Under the pieces are notes generated by a model. The model ran no database searches. It was not told the origin of the DNA and worked only from the letters and a program-made list of their open reading frames with translations. A program made the translations under genes and the position numbers. From Kitasatospora sp. SUK 42 (lineage in GTDB: Bacteria; Actinomycetota; Actinomycetes; Streptomycetales; Streptomycetaceae), in NCBI RefSeq assembly GCF_015776785.2, contig NZ_LFMD02000007.1:893547-957546 (forward strand): DNA of 64,000 bases, given 5' to 3'. Positions 27,185 to 35,521 of this stretch are shown piece by piece (position 1 is the first letter of the stretch; the number at the start of each line of letters is the position of its first letter).

Positions 27185-28483
27185 CTAGCCCAGCCACGAG
27201 TTGACCTGGCTCTCGGCGTCCGGGGACCATGCCAGCTCCAGGTGGTTGAGGCCGGTGAGCAGCCGGGTGCCACCGACCGTCGCGATACCGGTGGTGTCCA
27301 GGGCGCTCGCGGTGAACACGATGCCGTCGCTGGGCCCGCGGTTCTCGTTGAGCACGCCGGGGATGTCCGCCGACCCGCCCGCGAGGAGGTAGGTGCGTAC
27401 CGAGGCGGGCACGCCGGCCCGTTGCAGCGGGGCGATCAGCGAGCCCGCGTCGATGGCCGCCTGGATGCCCTGGCCGGAGGTGTAGAAGCCCTGGCCGCCG
27501 TAGTAGGTGGTCCACCAGTCCTGGGCGGTGGTGTCCACCCCGTAGGTGCCGTCCCAGCGGGCGAGCATCTGGCGCTGTCCCGGGTAGCAGTCGTAGCCGC
27601 CGGTCGGCAGCACGCCGAGGCAGGGCTGCGCGGTGTAGGTGCCGTAGCAGGTCATGTACAGGTGCGGGGACGGCGCGTTGGCGGTGCCGCCGCAGGCCGG
27701 CCAGGTGGCCAGGTCGAAGTCCCAGCCGTGCGCGTAGGCGTAGTCGAGCCCGCCGTTCGGCCCGCCGAGGGTGACCAGGCGGCGCACGTCGCCCGCGTAC
27801 GCCCTCCCCCAGGACGGGCGCACCGAGGACACGTACGCCCGGGCGGAGATCTCGCCCTTGCTCCAGGCCACCACGTCGACCTGGGGGACGCCGAGGCGGG
27901 CCCGGATCAGGGCGATCGCGTCGCCGATGGCCTGGGCCTGGAGCAGGTTGTCGCCGTGCTTGTGGGCGAAGCCGATCGCGAAGACCCGGTGGCCCGTCCC
28001 GGCGAGGTACTGGGCGAGGCCGGTGGACGGGCAGCTCGCGGCGCCGCAGGTGCCGCTCTCCCCCGGGTTGGCCCAGGCGCGGTCGGCGTTGTCGTTGACG
28101 CCGTGGACCAGCAGGACGGGGGTGGCGAGGCCGCCGGTGTCCCAGCCGGCGGCGGAGTAGAGGAGGAAGCGGCCGGAGTAGGGCTCACCGGTGCCGAAGT
28201 AGGTGCGGCGGGCGCCGTCCTGGTCGCCGCGGCCGTCGGCGGGGAACTGCTCGGTGCGGAAGCCGGGGGTGGTGTCGAGGTACCGCTCGACCTTGGCCCA
28301 GCCGTTGCCGGGGGTGGGGAAGGTGGCTTCGAGGGTGAGCGGGGCGGTGGCCGCCTGCGCCGGGGTGGTGACCGCCTGCGCCGGGGTGGGGGCCCCGAGG
28401 AGGAGTGCGGCGAGGGTCAGGAGCACGGCGGACAGCGCGGCGGGGACGCTTCTGGTGGGGGTGCGGGTGGGGGTACGTCTCAT
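27185..28483 (-). CDS. Secreted triacylglycerol lipase/esterase (alpha/beta hydrolase)
   Basis: The 432-aa protein has a Tat- or Sec-like signal peptide (SVPAALSAVLLTLAALLLG, cut after AQA). The hydrolase fold begins at PVLLVHGVNDNADRAW. The nucleophile lies in VDVVAWSKGEIS, an A-x-S-x-G variant of the usual G-x-S-x-G elbow, as found in some Bacillus lipases. DGIVFTASAL and LTGLNHLELAW near the end supply the acid and histidine. Several cysteines suggest disulfides. The start at 28483 is chosen because the preceding reading frame has no signal-like sequence. The lipid substrate is not predictable. Confidence 0.85.
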   Translation of the reverse strand: MRRTPTRTPTRSVPAALSAVLLTLAALLLGAPTPAQAVTTPAQAATAPLTLEATFPTPGNGWAKVERYLDTTPGFRTEQFPADGRGDQDGARRTYFGTGEPYSGRFLLYSAAGWDTGGLATPVLLVHGVNDNADRAWANPGESGTCGAASCPSTGLAQYLAGTGHRVFAIGFAHKHGDNLLQAQAIGDAIALIRARLGVPQVDVVAWSKGEISARAYVSSVRPSWGRAYAGDVRRLVTLGGPNGGLDYAYAHGWDFDLATWPACGGTANAPSPHLYMTCYGTYTAQPCLGVLPTGGYDCYPGQRQMLARWDGTYGVDTTAQDWWTTYYGGQGFYTSGQGIQAAIDAGSLIAPLQRAGVPASVRTYLLAGGSADIPGVLNENRGPSDGIVFTASALDTTGIATVGGTRLLTGLNHLELAWSPDAESQVNSWLG

Positions 28484-28772
28484 GGGCGTGGACGGTAGGA
28501 CCGGCGCGCGGCGGGCGCCCATGTGCCGGTCGCACACCCCCACCGGCGGCGCGGTGGCGGACCGCACCGTGGCGCGGGGCGAAACGGGCCGTGGCACGGG
28601 CGCGGACAGGGGCGGCGGCGGGGCGGGACGGGCCGTGACGCGGGGCGAACCGTTCGGCGCCGGGGCCCCACCGAGTCCGCCCGGTCGGATAAATTGGATG
28701 CCTGGCATCTTCCGCAGTGCACAAGAGCTCCGAGCATCTCCGAGCATCACAGAAACGAGGACCCGCCCCACC

Positions 28773-29102
28773 ATGACCGCGTCCCTGCCCGCCTTCGCCG
28801 GCCGTACCTACGTCTTCCGGGCCGACAACGGCGCGGCCTTCCGCAACACCTACTCGGCCGACGGCACGCGGCTGCGCTGGGAGGGCCTCGGCGAGTCGGC
28901 GGGCCAGTGGGAGGACGTGCGGCTGCACGTCGCCGAGGTCGCGCCGGAGATCTACTTCGTCAGCTGGACGGAGCAGAGCGGGATCACCGTCAGCCACGTG
29001 ATGGACCTCAACAAGCTGACCGTGCGGGCCTTCTGGACCTTCGAGGGCGAGGGCGGCCGGGTCGGCCAGCTGCACACCGGGACGCTGGAGCGGGTGGCCT
29101 GA
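28773..29102 (+). CDS. MoaF-related small protein
   Basis: The 109-aa protein looks like a single MoaF/lipocalin-like beta-barrel domain: it begins FAGRTYVFRADNGAAFRNTY and continues LRLHVAEVAPEIYFVSW-like strands and SHVMDLNKLTVRAFWTFEGEG. Members are found with molybdenum enzymes and in isolated form, and the function is unclear. GAGGA lies about 12 bases before the ATG. It is divergent from the lipase gene and followed by a terminator at 29116-29147. Confidence 0.65.
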   Translation: MTASLPAFAGRTYVFRADNGAAFRNTYSADGTRLRWEGLGESAGQWEDVRLHVAEVAPEIYFVSWTEQSGITVSHVMDLNKLTVRAFWTFEGEGGRVGQLHTGTLERVA

Positions 29103-29115
29103 GCCACGTGAGAAC

Positions 29116-29147
29116 CGAACCCCCGGGGCTGCGGCCCCAGGGGTTCG
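29116..29147. terminator. Hairpin terminator between MoaF-like and esterase genes
   Basis: The arms CGAACCCCCGGGGC and GGCCCCAGGGGTTCG pair almost perfectly around a short loop. It lies 14 bp after the MoaF-like stop and 37 bp before the end of the convergent esterase gene. Confidence 0.7.
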
Positions 29148-29183
29148 TCGTGTCGACGCGTCGGCGTGCGAGTGGTCCGGCCG

Positions 29184-30326
29184 TCAGACCGACTGGTTGG
29201 GCACCTTGAGGTGCTGGGAGAGCCACTCCAGCGAGGACGGCAGCAGCGCGCTCCAGGTCTCGAAGTTGTGGCCGCCGTTCTCCAGCATGCTGTAGGAGAC
29301 CTTCATCGGGCTCTTCACCGCGTCGACGAAGGCCTCGGTGTCCTGCTTGTAGTTGCCGTCGCCCTCCTTGGTGCCGGCCAGCAGCACGGAGACGTTCGGC
29401 TGGGGCAGGTTCTTCAACCGCCACATCAGGTTGGCCTCGTCGCGGCGCTGCTTGCTGCCGCCGAAGAGGTCGCCGGTGGTCGGATCGTCGGCGGCGTCGT
29501 AGTACGCGGACAGGGCGACGGCGGTCGGGAAGACGTCCGGGTGGCGCATGGCCAGCTTGAGGGCGCAGTAGCCGCCGGTCGAGTTGCCCATGAACGCCCA
29601 GGCCTGCGGGTCGCTGGAGACCCGGAAGCTCGCCTCGATCGCCGAGGGGACGTCCTTGGTGAAGTAGGTGTCGGACTGGGCGCCGCCCGGGATGTCCTCG
29701 CACTCCGTGTCCTGCGGGAGGGCGGGCGAGGGACGCATCAGGACCAGGACGGTCGGCTGCATCCTCCCCGCCTGCAGCAGCTTGAGCGCCGCGCCCGGGT
29801 AGTTGAACCGGGTGATCAGGTTCTCGGCGATCCCCGGGAAGCCGGTGCTGACGATCACGGCCGGGAACTGGCGGTTCGCGTACTCGGGCTGGAAGTACTG
29901 CGGCGGCAGGTAGACGTACCCCTCGGTGGACAGCCGGCTGACGGCGCCGTCTATCCGGACCTTGCGGATCTCGCCGGACTGGCTGGGCTCCCGGCCCATC
30001 GCGCCGCCGCCCTTGACCTCGGCGTGGCCGATCGTGTCCACCAGCAGGCGCCCGGAGGCGTCCGCCTTGTTGTGGATGACCACCGGGCCGGTGGTGCCGG
30101 TGCCCAGCAGGTCGTCCCAGCTGCTGTAGAAGGCGAAGTAGTTGTTCGCGACCAGGCCGAGCGCGGCGAGGACGGCGAGCTGGGTGGCGAGCAGCGCGCC
30201 GATCCGGCCGAGCACCGCCTGCCAGCTCTTCCTGGCGAGTCTGGGCCACAACCAGACCGTGCCGACCATCATCACGACGGAAACCAATACGGCCAGCGCC
30301 AGCACCTTGTGGCTCGTCAGACCCAT
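29184..30326 (-). CDS. Membrane-anchored esterase (esterase D / antigen 85-like)
   Basis: The 380-aa protein has two N-terminal membrane segments (about residues 8-28 and 42-65). An outer alpha/beta hydrolase domain follows. Its nucleophile lies in WAFMGNSTGGYCALKLAM, an esterase D/antigen 85-type elbow. The histidine is in LENGGHNFETWSALLP. Related proteins in Streptomyces are annotated as putative esterases, and mycobacterial homologues transfer mycolates. Function here is not established. It is read alone, and repeat copy D lies upstream of it. Confidence 0.82.
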   Translation of the reverse strand: MGLTSHKVLALAVLVSVVMMVGTVWLWPRLARKSWQAVLGRIGALLATQLAVLAALGLVANNYFAFYSSWDDLLGTGTTGPVVIHNKADASGRLLVDTIGHAEVKGGGAMGREPSQSGEIRKVRIDGAVSRLSTEGYVYLPPQYFQPEYANRQFPAVIVSTGFPGIAENLITRFNYPGAALKLLQAGRMQPTVLVLMRPSPALPQDTECEDIPGGAQSDTYFTKDVPSAIEASFRVSSDPQAWAFMGNSTGGYCALKLAMRHPDVFPTAVALSAYYDAADDPTTGDLFGGSKQRRDEANLMWRLKNLPQPNVSVLLAGTKEGDGNYKQDTEAFVDAVKSPMKVSYSMLENGGHNFETWSALLPSSLEWLSQHLKVPNQSV

Positions 30327-30460
30327 GTCCTACTTGCTCCCACGCCTCGAACTCCCCGCCCCCTCCGCCAAGGACATCCGAGGAGATCACCCCGGTTCCC
30401 CTCCGGGACGCGAGCACCAACCCTAGCGGTAGCTGGGAGAACGCTGATGGCGGCTGGGAG

Positions 30461-30588
30461 GTAACAGCAAACAGATAACAGCTGACAGATTTCGAAATCT
30501 GTCAGCTGTTATCTGTTCGCTGGCGGCTGTTCGCTGGCGGCTGCCGGCTGTTCGCTGTCGGCTCGCGGCTGTCGGCCGTTCGTTGCTA
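30461..30588. repeat. Heptad-array intergenic repeat, copy D, with a 48-bp perfect palindrome
   Basis: A perfect 48-bp palindrome (30470-30493 and 30494-30517) is centred on TTCGAA. Six 14-bp units follow from 30505: GCTGTTATCTGTTC, GCTGGCGGCTGTTC, GCTGGCGGCTGCCG, GCTGTTCGCTGTCG, GCTCGCGGCTGTCG and GCCGTTCGTTGCTA. The array ends 22 bp after the stop of the minus-strand TetR gene. This is the most complete copy in the window. Confidence 0.9.
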
Positions 30589-30610
30589 TCCGGCAGCCAC
30601 CCCCACTCCC

Positions 30611-31237
30611 CTACTCCCCGCCGACCCGCCCCCACAGCCGCAGCCCCGCCGTGAGCTCGCGCATGCAGCGGGCGCCGAGGTCCTGCGGGGAGCCCGGGCC
30701 GGTGGCGGCGGCGTCGGAGGCGGCCCACTGCTCCAGGGCCACCCGGATGGCCGCGGTCGCGGCGGCGGCCCCCAGCCGGATCTCCAGCGGGTCGGTACCG
30801 TCCGGGCAGCGCTCGGCGAGGACGGTCCGCAGCCGCTCCTCCGAACCCGAGTGCACCCGCTGCCAGGTGCCGTCGAGCCGCGGGTCGCGCAGCAGGCTGC
30901 GGGTCCAGTGCATCGCCTCGACGGCCGCGTCGTCGGCCGGGGTCAGCGACTCGACCGCCGACCGCTCCAGCGCCTCCCGCAGCGGCAGGTCCGCCGAGCT
31001 CTCCGCGAGCAGTTCCACCCAGCGCCGCCCGCCCGCCGCGAGCAGCGGCGCGACGGCGTCCTCCTTGACGGAGAAGTAGCGGTAGAAGGTGCGCAGCGAG
31101 ATGCCCGCGGCGAGGGCGATCTCCTCGGCGGTGGTCGCCTCGGCGCCCTGCCGGGCGAAGAGCGCGGCGGCGGTGCGGGCGATGTCCAGCCGGGTGGCGT
31201 CACGGCGGCGCTGGGTCAGGGTGGGGCGTCCGGTCAC
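30611..31237 (-). CDS. TetR family regulator
   Basis: The 208-aa protein has the TetR helix-turn-helix near the N terminus (ATTAEEIALAAGISLRTFYRYF, about residues 34-55) and a divergent ligand domain. The GTG at 31237 is taken as start because the family begins a few residues before the first helix. It is divergent from the SDR gene at 31375 with about 140 bp between. The inverted repeat TGGCA-N5-TGCCA at 31304-31318 is a candidate operator. It probably represses the SDR gene, but the ligand is unknown. Confidence 0.85.
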   Translation of the reverse strand: MTGRPTLTQRRRDATRLDIARTAAALFARQGAEATTAEEIALAAGISLRTFYRYFSVKEDAVAPLLAAGGRRWVELLAESSADLPLREALERSAVESLTPADDAAVEAMHWTRSLLRDPRLDGTWQRVHSGSEERLRTVLAERCPDGTDPLEIRLGAAAATAAIRVALEQWAASDAAATGPGSPQDLGARCMRELTAGLRLWGRVGGE

Positions 31238-31303
31238 AGGGTCAGCGTACGCAGGCGAAGCACCTTCTGACACGTTGCGCCGCAATGTCACAACAAGACT
31301 TAT

Positions 31304-31318
31304 TGGCACAACATGCCA
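31304..31318. promoter_or_regulatory. Candidate TetR operator before the SDR gene
   Basis: The perfect inverted repeat TGGCA-CAACA-TGCCA lies between the divergent TetR and SDR genes. A second outer pair TGACA...TGTCA stands at 31268-31290. Confidence 0.45.
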
Positions 31319-31374
31319 GAAAGGCGTACCGTGCCTATCGAGGTCGAGAGACCACGAACGAACGGAGTACCACC

Positions 31375-32139
31375 ATGGAGCGCTTCAGCGGACGGAACGT
31401 CCTGATCACCGGCGGCGGCTCGGGCATCGGCCAGGCGACCGTGCACCGGATCCTCGCCGAGGGCGGGAAGGTCGTCGCCGTCGACGTCAACGAGGACGGC
31501 CTGAAGAAGACGCTGGACCGCGCGACCGCCGACGGCACCGCGGACCGCCTGACCATCCAGGTTCTCGACATCTCGGACGAGGCCGCCGTGGTGACGGGTG
31601 TGGCCGAGGCGATCACGGGTCTGGGCGGCCTGGACGTCCTGGTCAACGCGGCCGGCATCCTCCGCTCCTCGCACACCCACGAGACCACCCTGGAGTTCTG
31701 GAACAAGCTCCTCGCGGTGAACCTGACCGGCACCTTCCTGATGACCCGCGAGGCGCTCCCCGCGCTGCTCGCGAACGGCAAGGGCGTGGTGGTCAACTTC
31801 AGCTCCACCTCCGCGAGCTTCGCCCACCCCTACATGGCCGCGTACGCCGCGACGAAGGGCGGCATCCAGTCCTTCACCCACGCGATCGCCTCGGAGTACT
31901 CGAAGCAGGGCCTGCGCGCGGTCTGCGTGGCGCCGGGCAGCATCGACAGCGGCATGACCAACAACCCCGGTCTGCCCGCCGACGCCGACTTCAGCCTGCT
32001 CGCCAAGCTCTCCCCCGCCATCGGCCAGGGCTTCGCGGGCCCGGAGACGGTGGCCGGTGTGATCGCCATGCTCGCCTCCGACGACGGCGCGTTCGTCACC
32101 GGCACCGAGCTCCGCATCGACGGCGGCACCCACATGTGA
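31375..32139 (+). CDS. Short-chain dehydrogenase/reductase
   Basis: The 254-aa classical SDR has the cofactor motif GGGSGIGQAT (about residues 13-22), NAAG near residue 90 and the active-site serine, tyrosine and lysine in NFSSTSASFAHPYMAAYAATKGG (Y-x-x-x-K). The C-terminal EL-RIDGGTHM segment is typical of NAD-dependent members. GGAG lies eight bases before the ATG. It is controlled in all likelihood by the divergent TetR gene. The substrate is not predictable. Confidence 0.9.
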   Translation: MERFSGRNVLITGGGSGIGQATVHRILAEGGKVVAVDVNEDGLKKTLDRATADGTADRLTIQVLDISDEAAVVTGVAEAITGLGGLDVLVNAAGILRSSHTHETTLEFWNKLLAVNLTGTFLMTREALPALLANGKGVVVNFSSTSASFAHPYMAAYAATKGGIQSFTHAIASEYSKQGLRAVCVAPGSIDSGMTNNPGLPADADFSLLAKLSPAIGQGFAGPETVAGVIAMLASDDGAFVTGTELRIDGGTHM

Positions 32140-32156
32140 CGCGTCGGTCCGGTTGA

Positions 32157-32199
32157 CGGCGGGGCCTGTGCCATCCCCCTTACGGCACAGGCCCCGCCG
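32157..32199. terminator. Bidirectional hairpin terminator
   Basis: A perfect 16-bp stem (32157-32172 with 32184-32199) and an 11-base loop separate the convergent SDR and GNAT genes. Confidence 0.85.
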
Positions 32200-32226
32200 C
32201 GTTTTCTCCCTGAGAGTCGGGCGGGG

Positions 32227-32712
32227 TCAGGCCAGCGGCTTGGCCAGGAGGAGCTCGCGGGTGCCCGCGTCGTCGAGCGGCTCACCGGGCTCGGCGAGCG
32301 GGACGAAGCCGTGGCGGCGGTAGAGCGCCAGCGCGGGTTCGTTGCCGGGGAGCACGGCGAGGCGCAGCGTGCGACCGCCGGTGGCCCGGGCCCAGCGTTC
32401 GACCTCCTCGATCAGCCGGTCCGCGACGCCCCGGCCGCGCGCCTGCGGCCCGACCCAGAGCGAACGCAGCTCCCGCACGCCCCCCGCCGCGCCCAGGACA
32501 CCGCCGGCCAGGCCGACCGGGACGCCGTCGAGCAGGGCCGCGACGTGGAGGGTGCCCGGCAGGTGGAGCCGGGCCCGCCAGCGCTCCTCGCCGCCCCGGT
32601 GCCAGTCCGCCAGGCCCCTCTTGAAGGCGTGCGGCGCGTCGGTCAGCGCGGCGAGGCGCAGGTCGCGCCAGAGCGGCCAGTCGTCGGCGGTGAGGGTCCG
32701 GAGCGTCGGCAT
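32227..32712 (-). CDS. GNAT family N-acetyltransferase
   Basis: The protein has about 161 aa. The acetyl-CoA binding motif is visible as LWVGPQARGRGVADRLIEEV (about residues 85-104), followed by LRLAVLPGNEPALALYRRHGFV. It is therefore a GNAT acetyltransferase of unknown substrate. The ATG at 32712 or the GTG nine bases earlier may be the start, and neither has a good ribosome site. It lies 42 bp after the phosphotriesterase-like gene and may be the last gene of that operon. Confidence 0.88.
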   Translation of the reverse strand: MPTLRTLTADDWPLWRDLRLAALTDAPHAFKRGLADWHRGGEERWRARLHLPGTLHVAALLDGVPVGLAGGVLGAAGGVRELRSLWVGPQARGRGVADRLIEEVERWARATGGRTLRLAVLPGNEPALALYRRHGFVPLAEPGEPLDDAGTRELLLAKPLA

Positions 32713-32754
32713 GACCGTCACGGTACGGGTGCGCGGAGGCGCCGGGTGCGTGTT

Positions 32755-33687
32755 TCAGGGCGTGCGCCAGTCGGCGGCGAGGGCGGCGGCCGGGTTGGCG
32801 ACGAGGAGCCGGTCGGGCAGTTCGGGGCCGAAGCTGCGGGCCAGGCGCGGGGCGAGGTCGGTGAGCAGTCGGGCGGGGCCGCCGGCCTGCCGGGCCGTAC
32901 GGGTGGTGGTGTCGGCGCCGAGCAGCAGCCGGTCGGCGTGACCCGCCTCGACCAGGTCGGCGATCACGTCGAAGGCCTGCAGGTCGGCGGGGTGGCCGAG
33001 CCTGGACGGGCTGTCCAGCGCGAGGTGGACGCCCTCGGCGGCCAGGCTGCGGTGCAGCGAGCGGTCGGTGAACCGGGTGAGGTGGCCGAGGACGATCCGG
33101 TCGGGCCGGACACCGTGCAGGCCGCTGAGCTGCTCCAGCACGCCGTGCGGATCGCCGTCGGATTCGAGGTGGACGGCGATCGGGGCGCCGGTGGCGTGGT
33201 GTGCCCGGGCGGCTGCGGCCAGGGTCCCCCGGGTGTGCGGGGTCGTGGGCCCCGGGTCGTCCGCGACCTTGATCAGCCCGGCCCGGACGCCCTCGGGCGC
33301 GCCGGGCAGTCCGGTGGTGAGCTCGGCGACGAAGCGTTCGGCGAGGTCGCCGACGGCGCGGAGGGCTCCAGATGGGTAGTGGACCGCCTGGTGCGCGCCG
33401 GTGGCGGCGACCACCTGAACGCCGGTCGCACGGGAGAGCCCGGCGAGGGAGTCCGCGCCACGGCCCATGCCCCACGGGGTCCACTGGACGAGGGTGCGGC
33501 CGCCCGCGGCGGCGTAGGCGCGCAGGACGTCCTCAGCGGCGGCCGGGTCGTCCAGCTCCTGGGCGGGGAGCAGGGGGCTGCGGATGAAGAGGTGGTCGTG
33601 GGAGTCGGTGACGCCGAGCCCGGCGGGGTCGATGTCACCGAGGACGGTCCGCACGGTGCGTGCCGCACGGGCGGTGGGGGTGCTCAT
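32755..33687 (-). CDS. Phosphotriesterase-related metal hydrolase
   Basis: The 310-aa protein is a TIM-barrel amidohydrolase of the phosphotriesterase/lactonase group. The metal-binding pattern is seen as TDSHDHLFIRSP (HxH, about residue 28), AGLIKVADD (bridging lysine), IAVHLESDGD, IVLGHLTRF and LLGADTTT (aspartate). These fit a binuclear centre that cleaves lactones or phosphoesters. Its ATG overlaps the stop of the carboxymuconolactone decarboxylase-like gene (ATGA), so it is made together with it. The true substrate cannot be told from sequence. Confidence 0.82.
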   Translation of the reverse strand: MSTPTARAARTVRTVLGDIDPAGLGVTDSHDHLFIRSPLLPAQELDDPAAAEDVLRAYAAAGGRTLVQWTPWGMGRGADSLAGLSRATGVQVVAATGAHQAVHYPSGALRAVGDLAERFVAELTTGLPGAPEGVRAGLIKVADDPGPTTPHTRGTLAAAARAHHATGAPIAVHLESDGDPHGVLEQLSGLHGVRPDRIVLGHLTRFTDRSLHRSLAAEGVHLALDSPSRLGHPADLQAFDVIADLVEAGHADRLLLGADTTTRTARQAGGPARLLTDLAPRLARSFGPELPDRLLVANPAAALAADWRTP

Positions 33688-34295
33688 CCGCGGGCTCCGG
33701 GGGTGGCTTCCGCTCCGGGGGTGGCTTCCGCTTCGGGGGTGGCTTCCGCTTCGGGGGCCGACTTCGAGTCGGGGGCCGACTGCTCGTCGGCGGCCGGCTT
33801 CGGGTCGGAGGCGCGCTGCGAATCGGAGGCGGCGAAGGTGGCAGTGGCGACGCGGAGGCCGGCCAGTGCCTTGGGGACGCCGACGTAGGGGGCGAGGTGG
33901 ACGAGGACCTCGGTGATCTCCTCCCGCGTCAGGCCGATCCGCAGGCTGTTGCGGACGTGGTCGGCGAGCTGCGGTTCGACGCCGCCGAGGGCGGTGAGCG
34001 CGGCCAGGTTGGCGATCTGGCGGTCGCGCAGGGCGAGGCCGGGGCGCTGGTAGGTGCCGCCGAAGAGACTGGTGATGATCCAGTCGGGGAAGCCGGGGGC
34101 GAGGCCGTCCAGGCCGCCGAGGGTGGCGGCGGCGACGGGGCCGGCGAGGTCGGCGAGCAGGGCGTAGCCGGCTTCGCGGTCGAGCGGGGCGGCGGTGAGG
34201 TCGGCCGGGGTGAGGTCGGCGGGGCTCAGGTCAGTGGCGGGTGCCTGGGCGACAGACGTCGGGGTGGCGGGCATCGGGGTGGCGGGTCCTTTCAC
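33684..34295 (-). CDS. Carboxymuconolactone decarboxylase/AhpD family protein
   Basis: The protein (203 aa from GTG 34295, which overlaps the previous stop as GTGA, or 196 aa from ATG 34274, which has AAGGA) contains one carboxymuconolactone decarboxylase-like domain, with LRDRQIANLAALTALGG, HVRNSLRIGLTREEITEVLVHLAPYVGVPKAL. The CxxC pair of peroxidase-type AhpD members is missing, so a decarboxylase or lyase-like role is more likely. The last 50 residues are an acidic repeat tail built on units of EATPEAEATPGA, coded by a DNA tandem array at about 33706-33790. Confidence 0.8.
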   Translation of the reverse strand: MKGPATPMPATPTSVAQAPATDLSPADLTPADLTAAPLDREAGYALLADLAGPVAAATLGGLDGLAPGFPDWIITSLFGGTYQRPGLALRDRQIANLAALTALGGVEPQLADHVRNSLRIGLTREEITEVLVHLAPYVGVPKALAGLRVATATFAASDSQRASDPKPAADEQSAPDSKSAPEAEATPEAEATPGAEATPGARG

Positions 34296-34912
34296 CAGTG
34301 GCGGCCGGTCGGCAGCCGGTCGAGTTCGGGGCGGGAGAGGTGCAGCACCCGGTAGCGGGTGCCGGGCACCTCCTCGGGGGCCGGGCCGTGCCAGAGGGCG
34401 AAGCGGAGCAGCTCCCAGCGGCTCGGGTCCACGGCGACGGCGGCGGTGTGCAGGTCGGAGTGCACGGGGAGTTCGGCGAGGGCCCGCTCGACGGCCTCGG
34501 CCGGGTCGGCGGTCTCCGGGAGGCGTACGGTCTCGCGGGTGGCCGTGGTCGGGGGTTCGGTCCGGGCGTCGCCGATCCGCGCGTCACCGGCCCGGACGCC
34601 CTGGGCGCGGGCGCCCCGGGACAGGCCCGCGCCGAGCCAGTGGCGGACGGCGGGGCGGCCGAAGTCGGCGCTCAGGCCGCGGAAGCCAGGGCCCCAGAGG
34701 AAGCCGTTCATGCCCTCGGCGGTGCGCCAGAGGTAGAACGGCGCGTACTGGTTGACCGGCGAGCCGTCCTGGCCGCGCTCACGGACCAGGTACGCCTTCA
34801 GCCCGAGGCCGGGGTGGGCGTCGAGCAGGTGGCCCCGCTCGGCGACGCGCTTCCGGATGATGCCCAGGTCGTAGTCGGCGGGGAGGGTGATCTCGTACTG
34901 CATGGCGTGCAC
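34292..34912 (-). CDS. DUF4865 family protein
   Basis: The 206-aa protein opens MQYEITLPADYDLGIIRKRV after a short start and continues with KAYLVRERG and the aromatic NQYAPFYLWRTAEGMNGFLWG segment, which is the DUF4865 pattern. No catalytic motif is recognised. The family is usually coded together with a TetR regulator and a carboxymuconolactone decarboxylase-like gene, exactly as here. The GTG start is favoured by GAGGAG seven bases upstream. The role is unknown, perhaps a small-molecule modifying enzyme. Confidence 0.8.
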   Translation of the reverse strand: MHAMQYEITLPADYDLGIIRKRVAERGHLLDAHPGLGLKAYLVRERGQDGSPVNQYAPFYLWRTAEGMNGFLWGPGFRGLSADFGRPAVRHWLGAGLSRGARAQGVRAGDARIGDARTEPPTTATRETVRLPETADPAEAVERALAELPVHSDLHTAAVAVDPSRWELLRFALWHGPAPEEVPGTRYRVLHLSRPELDRLPTGRHW

Positions 34913-34946
34913 GGCAGGACTCCTCGGGTTGCGCGTCGGGTGGAGG

Positions 34947-35513
34947 TCAGGCCTGCCGGTGTGCGGCGAGCAGTCCGAGGGCGCCGCGTACGGCCCGGTC
35001 GAAGGGCTCGGCGCTGTCGGCGGCGCGGGCCAGCACGTAGCCGCCCTGGACGACGGCGACCACCGCGGCGGCGGTGTCCCCCGGGTCCAGGCAGGGGGCG
35101 AACTCGCCGCGCGCCTGGCCCTCGGTGACCAGCTCGGCGATCCGGCCGCGCAGCCAGTCGAAGGTCTCCTCGACGGGGGCGCGCAGCTGCGGGTCGGCGA
35201 CGACGTCCGGATCCTGGGCCATCCGGCCGATCCGGCAGCCGCGCAGCACCTCGCGGTCGCGGTGCAGGTAGGCGGCGATGCGGTCGTACGCGCTGCCGGG
35301 GGCGGAGAGGTCGGCCTCGGCGATGCCCCGCATCTGCTCGGCGCTGCGGCGCAGGGCGGCGGCGGCGAGGTCGGGCTTGCCGGTGAAGTGGTGGTACATG
35401 CTGCCCTGGCCGACCCCGGAGCGCTGCTGGATGGCCTTCGGGCTGGTGCCGACGTAGCCGCGCTCCCAGAGGAGTGCCTGGGTGCTCTCGATGAGGCGGT
35501 CCTGGGTGGTCAT
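34947..35513 (-). CDS. TetR family regulator of the DUF4865 operon
   Basis: The 188-aa protein has a TetR helix-turn-helix (YVGTSPKAIQQRSGVGQGSMYHHF, about residues 21-44) and a C-terminal domain of the TetR_C type. It is the first gene of the operon tetR-DUF4865-CMD-PTE. The ATG lies only nine bases from the near-perfect 22-bp palindrome at 35522-35543. The transcript may be leaderless or start inside that site, and the protein most likely represses its own operon. Confidence 0.88.
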   Translation of the reverse strand: MTTQDRLIESTQALLWERGYVGTSPKAIQQRSGVGQGSMYHHFTGKPDLAAAALRRSAEQMRGIAEADLSAPGSAYDRIAAYLHRDREVLRGCRIGRMAQDPDVVADPQLRAPVEETFDWLRGRIAELVTEGQARGEFAPCLDPGDTAAAVVAVVQGGYVLARAADSAEPFDRAVRGALGLLAAHRQA

Positions 35514-35521
35514 GCGGATCA

